A DNA stretch of 64,000 bases from Arctopsyche grandis (taxonomy: Eukaryota > Arthropoda > Insecta > Trichoptera > Hydropsychidae). Shown here in pieces: positions 25,501 to 34,275 of this stretch (its first letter is position 1; every line of letters starts with the position of its first letter). The stretch is from NCBI RefSeq assembly GCF_051622035.1, contig NC_135355.1, positions 37,305,986 to 37,369,985 of the forward strand, given 5' to 3'. Under the pieces are notes generated by a model. That model was given only the letters and a program-made list of their open reading frames with translations. It was not told where the DNA came from and made no database searches. Both the position numbers and the translations under genes were made by a program.

Positions 25501-28151
25501 TTTATTGGAAAATCGAGCGTTTTTATTGTTTTGTTTGTAATAAAGTGTTTTGAAATCATAATGCGAGTAGCTTCTTATTGCCATCTGAATAATAAATGAT
25601 AAATATTGCTTTTTAATTATGTATGTACGGTATTTTATGTTAGACTAGCTGAACTCGGCATACGTTGCAATGAAACAATAGCGCATGCAATTCCCGTTCC
25701 CGTTGCGTTCCCGTTCTCGTTCTCGTTCCCATTCCCATTTGTCGGAAAAATGAAGGCAGCGAACATATTTGAAATTATTCAATTGTTTATTTTACCCTAA
25801 CAACGCAGGTGGTCGTGACGCGAAAACATTTGAAATTATTGCGTTGCTATGCCACTCATTCCCGTTTTTCCCGTCTCCGTTCCCGTTTTTGGGCGATTTT
25901 TTTTCACATTAACCTTCCCGGACATGCATACAACAAATGCTGAAAGTTCCATTGTAATCAGTTGAGTGGTTTAGGAGCCTATACGAGACAGACAGACAAA
26001 CAGACATTTATTATAGATGGTTGCAAAGTTCGTGTCCGTTTGATATTAACAAAATTTATAGGAAACACATAACTTTTCAAATTTTGATCAAATTAAATTT
26101 TTAATTTCTTACGAAAACTATTCATTGTGCTCTCTTGCTTTGAACATTAATGGAGCGGTCTATTGTTATTTGAAAAACATCCTCCCAATGTCGATTTCTG
26201 GTTTTAATTATGTATGTATATGGATGTTAACGATAAGCCTCAAGGTAGTCATTGTGAAAATTGATTAAATATAATACATTCTCAAACGTATAATTTACAG
26301 AATATTTATTGAAAAACAAATATGAAAGCGTTTTATAAGGGTATCATATTTGATATGTTTGTGTAAAAGACCGTACAAATAATGTATTTTTAAATATCGT
26401 GTGTAATTTCGGCTTGGGATCTGAAAAATACGAATTATATTATATAAGCAGTGGGGGTCGAGATATAATTTTCAGAGCCTCTAAGTAAATTTTGTCAGGA
26501 ATATCAACCAAATATCATATTCTATGATTCACTTTTTACTTTATCTATGTACGCAGTAACAATAGATGAAGTTTTGTGATCATGCGAAAATTCGAACTCG
26601 AGATTTTAACCGAATCGAACTCATAATCGATCACTGATCACGTTTTCATGATCTAGAAAAAATGTGTGTGTGTCTGTGGATTTTTTGAACAACGTCAGTC
26701 CTATCGAACTGAAACTTAGTATTGATTACTGAAATTCTTATCGACACGACGTAATTTTTTTTTAAATTTTTAAGTTGACCGGAAATGGTGCCTCCCCTTA
26801 TATGTGTCCCCTTTTTATCTCCCAAACCGCTTACCGAATCGAACTGATGTTTTTTCACAGATAATAGAAATAATAAATTTTATAACCCAATATTTTTTAA
26901 ATATTTTTATCTGAACCGGAAGTAGTACTTTTACTCAGAAACCTTTTGGCTTATTGAACTTAAATTTCATATCTACAAATTTAAGCTTAATACAAAGCTA
27001 TTTATAAAATTTGTAAAGCATCCGTCAACCGGAAGTGGCAGTTTACTCTTGTTCGATTTTTCTTCCACTATTTTTTTCAAGTATAATACTTGTATCAATG
27101 AGATGAAAATAAAAAAAAATCACTAAACTCAATAAACCGGAAGTGGGATTTTTTCCTCTTAGAAAGGTCAAAAATGTTGTCGCCTCGATTCTGTCCACAC
27201 CCCTAAACGTATTATGCTGAAAATTAACTTAGAGCTGATAAGGTTTTGGTCAGAATTCGTAAACCGGAAGTAGTATTTTTTTTTAAAACAATATTTCATT
27301 ATTTTATTTTGACCTTTTAAACTATTTTAATCTTCTTGATATTTATTGTGTATAACACTGATAGGGATTTCAAGTAATAAAAAAAAATTGAATAAAATCC
27401 AACAACCGGAAGTAGAACTTTTGACTTGTGCAAGTTTCCATACATTTGCGGTCAATTTATATCTGAAATACTGTCATAGCTATTAGTATTTCATAATGCT
27501 GTCGGTATGTGTGAATGTACGCTTCAATATCGATTTTTTTTGTGACCTTCTTATATTCCTCAAATACATAGATAAAGTCATGGATTGGTCACACCAGAAT
27601 TTTTTTTCTAAATTTGTTTATTTATTTTCTTTAATACTTGGGAACGTATTGAATATATGATTATGCAACAATTTTTTTTTAATAATATATTTTTTTTATT
27701 TAATAGTCACGTCCTTGCGTTGCCTGGAATATCTCCATCCACGAGTATTCTGCCACTGCTGAAGATCAACACCACGCTGGTGCACTTTTGCACACATTCT
27801 GTCCTAGAGACTCCTATAAAAAGTACGTCCTACAGTGGAGGCTCAACACGGTAGTAGTCAGGTATGTGAATTTTCGACAGAATCGTATGTAAATATTAAA
27901 AGCAGTTGCATTCGTAGAAGGAATTGTAAAAAATCTTCTTGTTTGTACTTTAACCTAGGGTTCTGGCGATGACGAGGAAAGCTCCAGTGTACCATGTGAA
28001 ATGGAAATCGAAAGCTGCTGTAGGGGGACCTGCGCCTGCTGCAGCTGCCTTTGCAAACCCCATAAGAAACCCCTTGGGCACGTCCCTGTTGCTCGCCACT
28101 TTATTGTTTATATACGCCTTTGGATTCAAGACGACCGTGACTACATCATAG
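8166..28151 (+). CDS. CUB-domain cell-surface protein, 3' part of gene
   Basis: Exons are 8166-8325, 14419-14543, 27707-27861 and 27959-28151, all bounded by AG and GT and phase-consistent (0/1, 1/0, 0/2, 2). Together they give 210 residues and a stop. The first exon holds the end of one CUB domain (VQLVYYVGHYTWTSKG..FRASYQF). A second CUB domain follows, with cysteines in CGHH, HCTWIL, RPCVAW and HTFCPR. The C-terminus is an Ala/Pro-rich linker and a hydrophobic segment (GTSLLLATLLFIYAF) ending TTVTTS, which suits a membrane or GPI anchor. CUB domains are extracellular binding modules. The N-terminus, signal peptide and first CUB start lie upstream of the window, so orthology was not assigned. 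The introns (6 kb and 13 kb) are filled with transposons. Confidence 0.8.
9000..9240 (-). repeat. Dispersed repeat, inverted copy
   Basis: Its minus strand matches 36430-36720 (CATTCTTCCGATCGMTTTGA, then CTTTGCCATTTTGCG). Part of it also matches 640-700. No coding sequence or termini were recognised. Confidence 0.5.
9737..10680 (+). repeat. Tandem repeat of about 110 bp with an insertion
   Basis: Three units share GTGATCAGAGATCAACASTG and GGATTAGTAAT followed by CTTCAAAATA: about 9737-9842, 10458-10565 and 10566-10675. Between the first and second lies about 600 bp of unrelated DNA (9845-10455), with CCCGGGA-rich ends at both sides (9855-9910 and 10350-10440). It is probably an inserted non-autonomous DNA element. 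Confidence 0.5.
10790..11172 (+). mobile_element. LINE C-terminus with class-4 terminal hairpin
   Basis: The open frame at 10868-11083 reads like a LINE C-terminal tail (LRHHLLFQHIPVKISAFNNS, then FLVKVFRF). Downstream, arms 11129-11140 and 11161-11172 pair over 11 of 12 positions, three of them G-T wobbles, around the loop ACTTCGGGGCAACCTGTCAG. An (ATT)n-rich tail follows. This is the fourth stem class of the shared-loop hairpin. Confidence 0.6.
11590..11880 (-). mobile_element. Jockey-like LINE 3' UTR, inverted
   Basis: It is the reverse complement of the 3' UTR seen at 16260-16505. The segment AATATTAATTAAAGACTGTC is uninterrupted here and provides the empty site for the nested insertion at 15951-16510. 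Confidence 0.7.
12490..13163 (+). mobile_element. Helitron-like element, family 2
   Basis: It begins near TCTGTGTATCTGTGTGCGAT and ends CAACACTAG followed by T, with the 3' hairpin around GTGATAATATTTCATTG. It is interrupted at 12613-12690 by a hairpin-tail insertion with a 9-bp duplication. It has no coding capacity. Confidence 0.55.
12613..12690 (-). mobile_element. 78-bp tail-only retroinsertion (class-1 hairpin)
   Basis: It is flanked by a perfect 9-bp duplication TACGAATAT (12604-12612 and 12691-12699). On the minus strand it is little more than the class-1 hairpin (loop begins GCATTGGGGCTTACCTGTTA) and an AAATAAAAT-type tail. It is an extreme 5' truncation. Confidence 0.7.
13560..13915 (+). 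mobile_element. RTE LINE C-terminal remnant
   Basis: GAAATGGCAATGGGTGGGTC and GTACCCGAGAGAATGTAAAA match the C-terminal region of the RTE copy at 59580-59680. One internal block is present twice (13615-13700 and 13738-13820). It is severely decayed. Confidence 0.6.
14150..14335 (-). mobile_element. SINE head and core, inverted
   Basis: Minus-strand core (GAGTTTGCCAATTGATCTGA) with a tRNA-like head near 14270-14330. The tail class is not identifiable. Confidence 0.6.
14419..14543 (+). CDS. CUB gene exon: N-terminal half of second CUB
   Basis: It is preceded by TTCTTTTCAG and followed by GTAAATA. It encodes EIYSRNLTSSGTINNFY and HCTWILDTNVERQLIIEIS, the typical CUB spacing of C-x(n)-Y..C-x-W. 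Confidence 0.85.
15328..15447 (+). mobile_element. Partial fold-back MITE arm
   Basis: GGTCTCCGTGACGAGCC followed by the GATCGAAAATCGAAAGATC subrepeats. It is truncated at GGTGCATGGTAAACG. Confidence 0.6.
15705..16835 (-). mobile_element. Jockey-like LINE split by a sense copy of itself
   Basis: The two halves of one minus-strand copy are 15705-15951 (3' UTR) and about 16511-16835 (C-terminal coding). They are separated by a plus-strand copy of the same family. The halves join cleanly at the sequence seen intact at 11815-11840. Confidence 0.75.
15952..16510 (+). mobile_element. 5'-truncated jockey-like LINE insertion
   Basis: It encodes the C-terminal tail of a jockey-group reverse transcriptase protein (YASPVW-like TYASPVWNNASNTNLSK, then LQVIQNKSLKIIYNTPIYTN), ending KHRLPKHNLL before the stop near 16251. 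The 3' UTR ends AATAATAAAAAGCATTTAAA. It is flanked by an approximately 12-bp duplication ATAATATTAATT. Confidence 0.75.
16985..17300. other. Unique GC-richer intronic block
   Basis: Non-repetitive sequence with open frames of 83 and 61 codons on opposite strands and no recognisable protein. It is possibly regulatory. Confidence 0.25.
17440..17880 (-). mobile_element. SINE with class-1 tail, inverted
   Basis: On the minus strand it has a tRNA-like head (17780-17870, with GGTTCGATCC), a core and a class-1 hairpin at 17445-17490 with arms CCAGGAAGGC and GCCTTCCCGG. Confidence 0.65.
17905..18400 (-). mobile_element. SINE with class-2 tail, inverted
   Basis: Head at 18310-18395 (B-box GGTTCGATTCC; A-box-like GGTCTAGTGGTGAG), core at 18225-18290, and a decayed class-2 hairpin at 17920-17960. 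Confidence 0.65.
18409..18790 (+). mobile_element. SINE with class-2 tail
   Basis: The head AGCAAAGTGGATTAGTGGTT ends in GGGTTCAAGTCCC. The core follows, and a class-2 hairpin (loop GCTTCGGAGTTATCTGTAAA) lies near 18740-18780. Confidence 0.65.
18852..19224 (+). mobile_element. Solo LTR
   Basis: It starts TGTTGCGG and ends CGTAACA, with a 4-bp duplication TTAT on both sides (18848-18851 and 19225-19228). It shares GGAGGATCCAAGTAAAAGG, TTAAGGAGATACAC and ATGCACTTAGAGTC with 47080-47474. No internal retrotransposon sequence is adjacent. The terminal TG..CA and short duplication fit a gypsy-type LTR. A fragment of a related LTR end precedes it at 18791-18841. Confidence 0.7.
19262..19530 (+). 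repeat. GGCCGAA-rich short repeat with inverted ends
   Basis: It has repeated phrases of about 16-22 nt (GGCCACTTGGCCGAA, GGACATTTGGTCTAAC, GATACTTGGCCGAAC). The far end (19490-19525) contains an inverted version, GGCCGATGGACGTTTGGCCG on the minus strand. It is probably a small non-autonomous element of unknown class. Confidence 0.4.
19548..20726 (-). mobile_element. Internally deleted hAT transposon
   Basis: The ends are inverted (CAGTGGCGGCT at 19548 and, on the other strand, from 20726). They are flanked by near-matching 8-bp sites (CATATATG and CATATACA). Minus-strand 19873-19643 encodes the C-terminal dimerisation region of a hAT transposase (PMTTAEPERCFFTSNRIKTY, then LRNTMSQERLTALSMLS). 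The rest of the transposase is missing. The GC-rich 20330-20600 stretch is internal. Confidence 0.75.
20744..21200 (+). mobile_element. SINE, uninterrupted, class-1 tail
   Basis: It is the best full-length reference copy: head GCAGCGTGGTCTAGTGGTGA, B box GAGTTCGATTCC, core, a unique middle (CATTTAGATTTACATGTATC) and a class-1 hairpin near 21148-21190. It matches 2683-3965 apart from the latter's insertions. Confidence 0.75.
21268..21678. mobile_element. Fold-back MITE, complete
   Basis: Two arms of about 185 bp face each other around a fold near 21470. It is flanked by a perfect 9-bp duplication ACTCTGTAC (21259-21267 and 21679-21687). The outer ends are GTCTACGTGACGAGCC and GGTCTCCGGGACGAGCC. 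Each arm contains GATC-TTTCGA subrepeats. It has no coding capacity. A 9-bp duplication is typical of Mutator-like elements, but the superfamily is inferred. One-armed relatives lie at 7611, 15328, 24456 and 31941. Confidence 0.8.
22520..22898 (+). mobile_element. Helitron-like element, family 1
   Basis: It begins TCTATATACATATATAAAAT after an A and ends GCCGGGTTCAGCTAG before a T, as Helitrons do. The internal AGGCTCCTAAACCACTCAAC motif and a CGGGAA-type hexamer run (22808-22855) recur in the inverted copy at 25645-26017. It is non-autonomous. Confidence 0.75.
23230..23600. other. Unique GC-richer intronic block
   Basis: Non-repetitive, with CpG- and TTTTCCGG-containing sequence. Long open frames exist on both strands (116 codons on the minus, 67 on the plus), but neither looks like a known protein and neither has convincing splice borders. 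It is a candidate regulatory element of the CUB gene. Confidence 0.3.
23707..24440 (-). repeat. Tandem array of five SINE-core units (about 146 bp)
   Basis: Units start at 23707, 23852, 23998, 24144 and 24291 (spacing 145-147). Each contains the minus-strand SINE core (GTTTGCCAATTTATCTGATT) and a GGCCAGCAACACTGCTG junction. The last unit is followed by a partial rearranged piece. Confidence 0.8.
24456..24642 (-). mobile_element. One-armed fold-back MITE
   Basis: It runs from the fold point (CTGCGCGCGCACATT) to the terminal CTCGTCACAGAGAC. It is homologous to the right arm of 21268-21678. Confidence 0.65.
24860..25240. other. Unique GC-richer intronic block
   Basis: Non-repetitive sequence with GAACGGGGCGGTG-like and GGCCCGGTTCAGGGG-like stretches. 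No protein was recognised. It is a regulatory candidate only. Confidence 0.25.
25645..26017 (-). mobile_element. Helitron-like element, family 1, inverted
   Basis: The minus strand begins TCTATAATAAATGTCTGTTT after an A and ends GAGTTCAGCTAG before a T. The hexamer run CGTTCC recurs internally. It is non-autonomous. Confidence 0.75.
26640..27600 (+). repeat. CCGGAAGT-periodic repeat (Helitron family 2 core)
   Basis: The motif ACCGGAAGT recurs at about 26924, 27030, 27138, 27263 and 27405, with a variant (ACCGGAAATGG) near 26779, a spacing of roughly 105-145 bp. The block is inverted and well conserved at 30690-31540, where it sits inside a family-2 Helitron-like element. No long open frame is present. 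Confidence 0.6.
27707..27861 (+). CDS. CUB gene exon: second CUB, C-terminal half
   Basis: The acceptor follows TTTATTTAATAG and the donor is GTATGT. It encodes SRPCVAWNISIHEYS ... HTFCPRDSYKKYVLQW, supplying the third and fourth CUB cysteines, and ends two bases into an arginine codon. Confidence 0.85.
27959..28151 (+). CDS. CUB gene last coding exon, hydrophobic tail
   Basis: It encodes VLAMTRKAPVYHVKWKSKA (end of the domain), an Ala/Pro-rich stretch, then GTSLLLATLLFIYAF and a short tail to the stop. It is GC-richer than its surroundings. Confidence 0.85.
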
Positions 28152-30636
28152 TTCAACGCACAACTTTCAATCAGCTCCTTTGTTCAGGCTTATACGTAGA
28201 TAGGTACCTACTTCAAGAACGATCGAATTTCCCCCTATACGATTATTAATTTGAATGTATTTTTATTTTATGTGAAATTCGTCAATTATTGAAATTTATC
28301 ATATATATCTATTACGTACGTATTTATTTGATCAAAATTTCCACTTGTAACCACTTGATTCGTCTCAGGGTAATATGAATTCATTTAATTCGCCGAATAT
28401 CGGCTCTGTGAAAGCGCCATGGTTATTAAAAATAACATATGAAGGTAAAATGGAGATAGACAAGTATTTGAAAAAAATCAACCAATATAATGAGATTTTA
28501 TTTTTTTTACAATTTTTTAATGAGCTTCAGTCTGTTAGTTGAATAAAATTCCTGCCCGTCAAAAATTTGTGATCTGATTTTGAACCACTTTTTAGATCTT
28601 TTTGATATTTTACTTGCATGCAGGGGCTAGCTAACATTGAAATAAGCTAACGTCTAAGATATGAAGCTACATAGATGAGTTTAATCATTAACGAACTCAT
28701 TAAAAATTATATTTGAATTTTGTGTCAGATCGAAGCGATGATAGCCAGCTATCCAAATGCAGATTTCTACTACCTCTTTGCAACTTACAAGTCAACACTT
28801 GCCTTACTGTACTAGACAAAAAAAAGCCATTGTGCTGACTCTATAGCGCTAAAATGTTTTTAATAATGCAAATTCTGCGAGTAGTTAGCAATGAAAATCG
28901 TTTTACCATCTATCAAAAGTCGAATATTGTAAAATAAATGCAAAAATAGCTTAAACAAAACCGCCACTCCATGGCGGATATCATTCACATACTGACCGTT
29001 GAGTGCAGCGTACTGAATGCCCCCTCTCTCTCTCTCTCACATATGTGAGGCAAGTTTGCAAGGGGCTTCTCGCGAAAATAATTATTTCTGTTGATATTGA
29101 TGAATGTTTTTATTTCGTAATGACATAATTCGAATCATAGAGGTTTTGATGAGGAATACAAAAAATATTAAGACCCTGCATTCAGTATATTTGGAGAAAT
29201 AAAATAAAATATCACTCCTGGTCAGTCGCTATCGGCAAGTGATAAAAACTTGATCAGTGGTAATAGTTTAATAATTTTTCCACTGTCATTTATTCCTAAA
29301 TAGAATGATAAATCATTTTCATATCCAAACATTTGTTATTAACGGTGGGAGAAAATTTTCCACAATTCCAAAACAATCAAAGGTGATAAAAAATGAATTA
29401 AAAAGCCCTGTTTGAAACTTTTTATTTATAATTTTTTTTTACTAAAACCGTATCAAACAAAAGTATGTATGTATGTTTAAACGTTATGTAAACATAGTTG
29501 ATACAAAAAATTAAATTCTTATTAGGGTTTTATACCTCAAAAGAATGTTATCGCAGATTTGTTTTTTTTATGGTTGGAATGTAATAAAATTTTCCGACGA
29601 AGTGGCTACTTGCCTTTTTTCCGTATTAAAGTTTTCCTTTGCATTCCGTTCACGAGAATAAAACGAGATGCTTTCTCAATACTTTAAAAATTAATCCTTG
29701 ACGCAGAAAGTTTTGAATTCCGTTGAGATTTAAAAAAAATCTATATTTTATTACAATAGTTAATCATTAAATGAATTAAAAGGTGTGATAAGTAGTGCTT
29801 TGAACTGTAGTTTTTCAATGTAAAATCAATACTGATAATCAAAATGACGGGAAACTATTCAAACTTGCATTTTTTTCGATGAGAGTGCTCGCCCATCCAA
29901 TCAATCGAACACGTTGCTATTCTATTTAGACTGATTGTAAAGATAAAAAAAATATATATATTAAATAAATGTACGTTAAGCGATTGGATCTCATCATGAT
30001 GAATTGTATTTTATTTTGAATACAATTTTTGACGCACTTACGTACTTTGAAACAAGGTGTGTACATTGTGTATATTTGCTAATTACTATTATATAGATGT
30101 AACATCACAAACACAAGAAATACAATTATAAAATGTTGTGAAAACACTAATGTTTCTAAATAAAAAAAAGCACTAGCATATTATACGTATATGAAAATAT
30201 TTATAATAAAAATTTGTAAATACTATATATTAATTAGTGAAACAATAATGAAATTTTGTACACATTAGGTAAAATATAGTCGTATTAGGTTGATCTATCT
30301 ATCAGTTGGACACATTGAAAATGTGATTTGTTATGAATGTATGTTTCGTTTGTTATATTATTATTACGACTCACTTTATATTATATTAATACTTTTTCAT
30401 AGATTTTAAATTTAATTTGAAAATGTTGTTGAAAGGGTGTATTTATTAATAATATGTATGTACGACGAACTATTACGTCCGCTATAGAGCATTACCATGG
30501 CCACGAATTGTTTTCGAATTTATTTGTATACCATTTACTTACAAAAATAATAAATTGAATTTGGAAAAAAACGACCCGTCTATTATTGAATTATGTGTAT
30601 TTTTTTCTATTTATATATTTGATTTTCACAACAATA
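28152..30636. other. Intergenic AT-rich DNA
   Basis: No gene was recognised. 28640-29260 is a dispersed repeat shared with 51040-52100 (CCCTGCATTCAGTATATTTG is common to both). The 3' UTR of the CUB gene should begin here, but no single poly(A) signal stands out. Confidence 0.5.
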
Positions 30637-31930
30637 GTGTTGTGCGCGATGAAATGTCATCGCATAGGTTATGGCATATTAACTTATTAAATAAAAAAAT
30701 CGGATGTGACCAACCAATGACTTTATCTATATATTTGAGGAATATAAAATAGGCACAAAACAAAATTCGATATTGAACTGTACTGACACATTCACACATA
30801 CCGGCAGCATTATGAAATACTATGACAGCATTTTTGATACAAATTGAGTGCAAATATATGGAAATTTGTAAAAGACAAAATTTCTACTTCCGGTTGTCGG
30901 ATTTTGTTCAATCTTTTTTTATCACTTAAAATCACTATCAGTATTATACACAATTAATATCAAAAAGATTAAAATAATTTAAAAGGTCAAAATAAAATAA
31001 TGAAATATTGTTTTTAAAAAAAATACTACTTCCGGTTCACAAATTCTGACCAAAACCTTATAACATTTAAGTTAGTAGATAAAGAATACAAATACAAATT
31101 TTCAACTTGATAGGTTTGGGGGTGTGGACAGAATCGTGGCTACAACAGTTTTGACCTTTCTAAGAGGAAAAAATCACACTTCCGGTTTATTAAGTGATTT
31201 TTTTTTATTTTCATCACATTGATACAAGAATTATACTAGAATTTTTTTGTGAAGAACACATGTTTAAGGGGTCGAAAAAAATAGTGGAAGAAAAATCGAA
31301 CAAGAGTAAACTGCCACTTCCGGGTGACGGATGCTTACCAAATTTTTTTACTTTATATTAAGCTTAAACTTGTAGATATGAAATTTCAATAAACCAAAAG
31401 GTTTCTGAGAAAAACATAAAAAAAGTAAAAGTACTACTTGCGGTTCAGATAAAAATATTTAAAAAATATTGGGTTATAAAATTTATTATTTCTATTATCT
31501 ATGAAAAAACTTCAGTTCGATTTGGTAAGCGGTTTATGAAATTTAATGATTTAAAAAAAATGGTAAAACTAACTACCTACCAACATATAAACAATATAAA
31601 ATACTAATGGAAAAAATAATTAATAAATTTTTTTATTTTATTTAATTTATACCAGAAAGGCCTAACAGGTAAGCCCAATGCGCCTTCCTGGCCAAAGACA
31701 ATTATATAAACATATATTTATACATATATGTACATATACACTTACATACATACACATACAAATACAAACATTAATAGATGGCGGTAAACGCTCAGAGCAC
31801 CGTCTATAAGCCTAGAGGAAACATTGGTAGCAAACAGTATGTATAGAAGTTTTTATATTTTGTTATTATATTTGTAGTACATATATTCGTACGTTTTGTT
31901 GGCATTGTTTTAACTGTGACGTACATAAAT
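30637..31930 (-). mobile_element. Helitron-like element, family 2, long form
   Basis: The minus strand runs from the conserved 5' part (31930-31550, with the GGTTTACCGCCATCTATTAA-type segment). It continues through a CCGGAAGT-periodic core matching 26640-27600 and ends in the GCGATGACATTTCATCGC hairpin and CAACACTA. The 2170-2620 copy lacks the core. A class-1 hairpin tail is inserted at about 31635-31700. Confidence 0.55.
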
Positions 31931-31940
31931 ATATACATAT

Positions 31941-32172
31941 ATGGCTTTTCCTCCCGTATTAATGTGCACGCGCAGAATACGAGAGGAAAAGCCTGTTCCT
32001 CTTGTTCCTGTTGTACCCTGCTCGCGCAAATTAAGTGAGTATGTACGTGAGTATGTACCGTTTACCATGCACCCTTTTTTTTGATCTTTCGACATAAGAT
32101 CTTTCGATTTTCGATCTTTGCCTTCCGATATTTGTGTTTTCTGTAATTTAACATTCTGGCTCGTCACGTAGA
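31941..32172 (-). mobile_element. Fold-back MITE, one arm plus stub
   Basis: It begins with about 18 nt of the opposite arm (GGCTTTTCCTCCCGTATT) and runs through a full arm to CTCGTCACGTAGACC. It is followed directly by a (TA)n tract at 32173-32261. Confidence 0.65.
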
Positions 32173-32180
32173 CCCGTATA

Positions 32181-32265
<85 letters not shown>

Positions 32266-32577
32266 TATTCGAGAAATCTTGAGAATATTTCATTTGAAAT
32301 GTGTGCAGTGTTGCCTGTGCAATTCTGCATTGTTTTGTTAATAAATTGTGTAGCCGAGCTTTGAGGTAAAAGCTCTCTGTAGACATCATTTGGACGATGC
32401 CCAAGGAATTTCAGAAGTGTGCCCACACAATTTAACTGTGGTTTCCTGTGGTTGGAATAACTTCCTACATATGTTACCTTCGTGTGTATTCCCGCTATAC
32501 AATGTGATCATCGTTTGGATAATGCCGAGCAATACTACTAACGACTAACGACGCCAAATAATTTCCTGCATTGCAGA

Positions 32578-32743
32578 ACAGCAACGGATATTAATGAATT
32601 CTTTGAAAATTACTATTTACTTTATTTTATTTGGAAACACTCCATTTACCCGGATCCGGTTAGTCCGGAAGCGAATAATTTGCAAAAGTCGTTCAAAAAT
32701 GCTAAAAATAAACATGTTGCCTCGGAAAAACTTAAATCAATAT
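32578..32743 (+). CDS. Unassigned exon-like segment
   Basis: It is bounded by a good acceptor (TTTCCTGCATTGCAG) and a GTATGT donor and is open in one frame, encoding TATDINEFFENYYLLYFIWK, then HSIYPDPVSPEANN and a Lys-rich end. No family is recognised and no partner exons were found. It could be an isolated exon, part of a decayed element, or chance. Confidence 0.2.
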
Positions 32744-32979
32744 ATGTATGTATACAAAAGTTCATTATACAGCATAATATATGGATATTTAAATTATACA
32801 TATTATCCAAATAGAGTTGAGGTCGTGAATATGTATAAAATTATATTGTCCATTTTAGTGGTTCAATTTGGTTTATTTACATATTTTATAATATCAAATT
32901 ATGATATTGTTTCCGACATCTATTGGCTATGGGTGAAATTATCTGTAGGTATAAATATATGTATATAATCATAATAATT

Positions 32980-33159
32980 ATACCAGACAGTTGGAAATAT
33001 ATAAACACATCGAAATATAATAAACAATGAAATTATTAGCATACAAAAACAATAATTATATACATACATACATATGTATGTATATAAAATAGACACAATA
33101 ATAGATCTTCAAATACATATATGTACATACTTTATAAAATACCGAAATAAATAAAGAAA
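32980..33159. other. AT-rich DNA, no feature
   Basis: Only short ATGTACATAC-type simple sequence is visible. Confidence 0.4.
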
Positions 33160-33540
33160 GGAAAAAACATATTTTTTTATTCCAGACGATATGTATGTAG
33201 GTATTTTGCTATCCCCTTGATCCATATAAATAATATATAAATACATACATATGTACATATGGCAAAATGTATAATACATAGCACGAATGAAATATAAAAT
33301 AAATAAATATAATATAATGATAAAAATAATATATGTACATATAATAATATAAAATACTTAATAATAATATTAATTAATAATAATAATAATAAAAAAGTCG
33401 ATTTATGGCGTTTGGTGGAGTAGTTCCATCCATCGAACATACAGAAAAAGTGGAAATTTGAAGACGTAGCAGCAAAATACACGACGACGTAGGGAGGCCA
33501 CCCTCATCTTGAGAATATCAAGGATTCCTAACCAGTCGAT
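33160..33540 (-). mobile_element. CR1-like LINE 3' end, inverted
   Basis: The minus strand carries the same end as 3300-3650 (TGTATGTTCGATGGATGGAA, then CTGGAATAAA at the 3' end). It has decayed and carries an expanded ATT/ATA-rich UTR. Confidence 0.6.
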
Positions 33541-34089
33541 CGTGCATTTAGAAAATAATAATTAGTTTCATATTTTAAATTAAAATATAAACAGCAATTG
33601 ATTTGATTAGATTAGATGTAAAGTGTTTCGGAGATGAAAATCAAAAATTATTTTGGAAGAAGTTGAGACACATTTGCTGATTCACAATAAAGTAAGGTGG
33701 TTGATCAAATGATATATATTTTTTAAGTTTCGAGAGATTTTGCCTAAAATGAGAACTTTTCTAATTGAGAAACGGATTATAATGCGACCCATCTTCATGC
33801 TTTTTAAAACAAAAAATAATGAATCAATTTAACAGGAGGCTTACTGACATCTCGATAAATAAATAAAATAAATTAATTAATGAGCTTCATAAAATTTGCA
33901 GTTTCTTATCATCACCATCAAATATGATTGAAAATAATGTCCAAAGTCTAGCAAAAACCATCGCAACGATTTTCCGAAAGGATGTGGAAAATTTAGAATT
34001 ACAGTTGGTTGAATTTACAAAATGGCTTTACGTTGACACAATTGACATTTTCATATAAATCAAGAAAAATACTCATATGTACATATGTA
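33541..34089. other. AT-rich DNA, no feature
   Basis: No coding sequence or recognised repeat was seen. Confidence 0.4.
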
Positions 34090-34245
34090 AATTAAACTAA
34101 AAATAACCTGGAGTCACAAATCCAGGTCTGACCAACAGCATACTTTGAAAAATTCATTTTCATTCGAGGCCTGGACCCAGGAATCGAACCCGGCGCCTTT
34201 CGACGCTAAGCAGAAGCTTAACGACCGAGCTATGCTGCTGGCTAA
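34090..34245 (-). mobile_element. SINE head fragment, inverted
   Basis: The minus strand has AGCATAGCTCGGTCGTTAAG and GGGTTCGATTCC, like the head at 4690. Confidence 0.6.
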
Positions 34246-34275
34246 TATGGGATTTACTCATATTTATTTCCTTCA

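Noticed and set aside
31910-32404. 164-codon minus-strand open frame
   Set aside because: It is a chance fusion of a (TA)n tract with a fold-back MITE arm.
32594-32968. 124-codon plus-strand frame starting inside the exon-like segment
   Set aside because: The alternative frame bounded by splice sites has a more protein-like composition; this one is Ile/Tyr-rich and continues into simple AT sequence.
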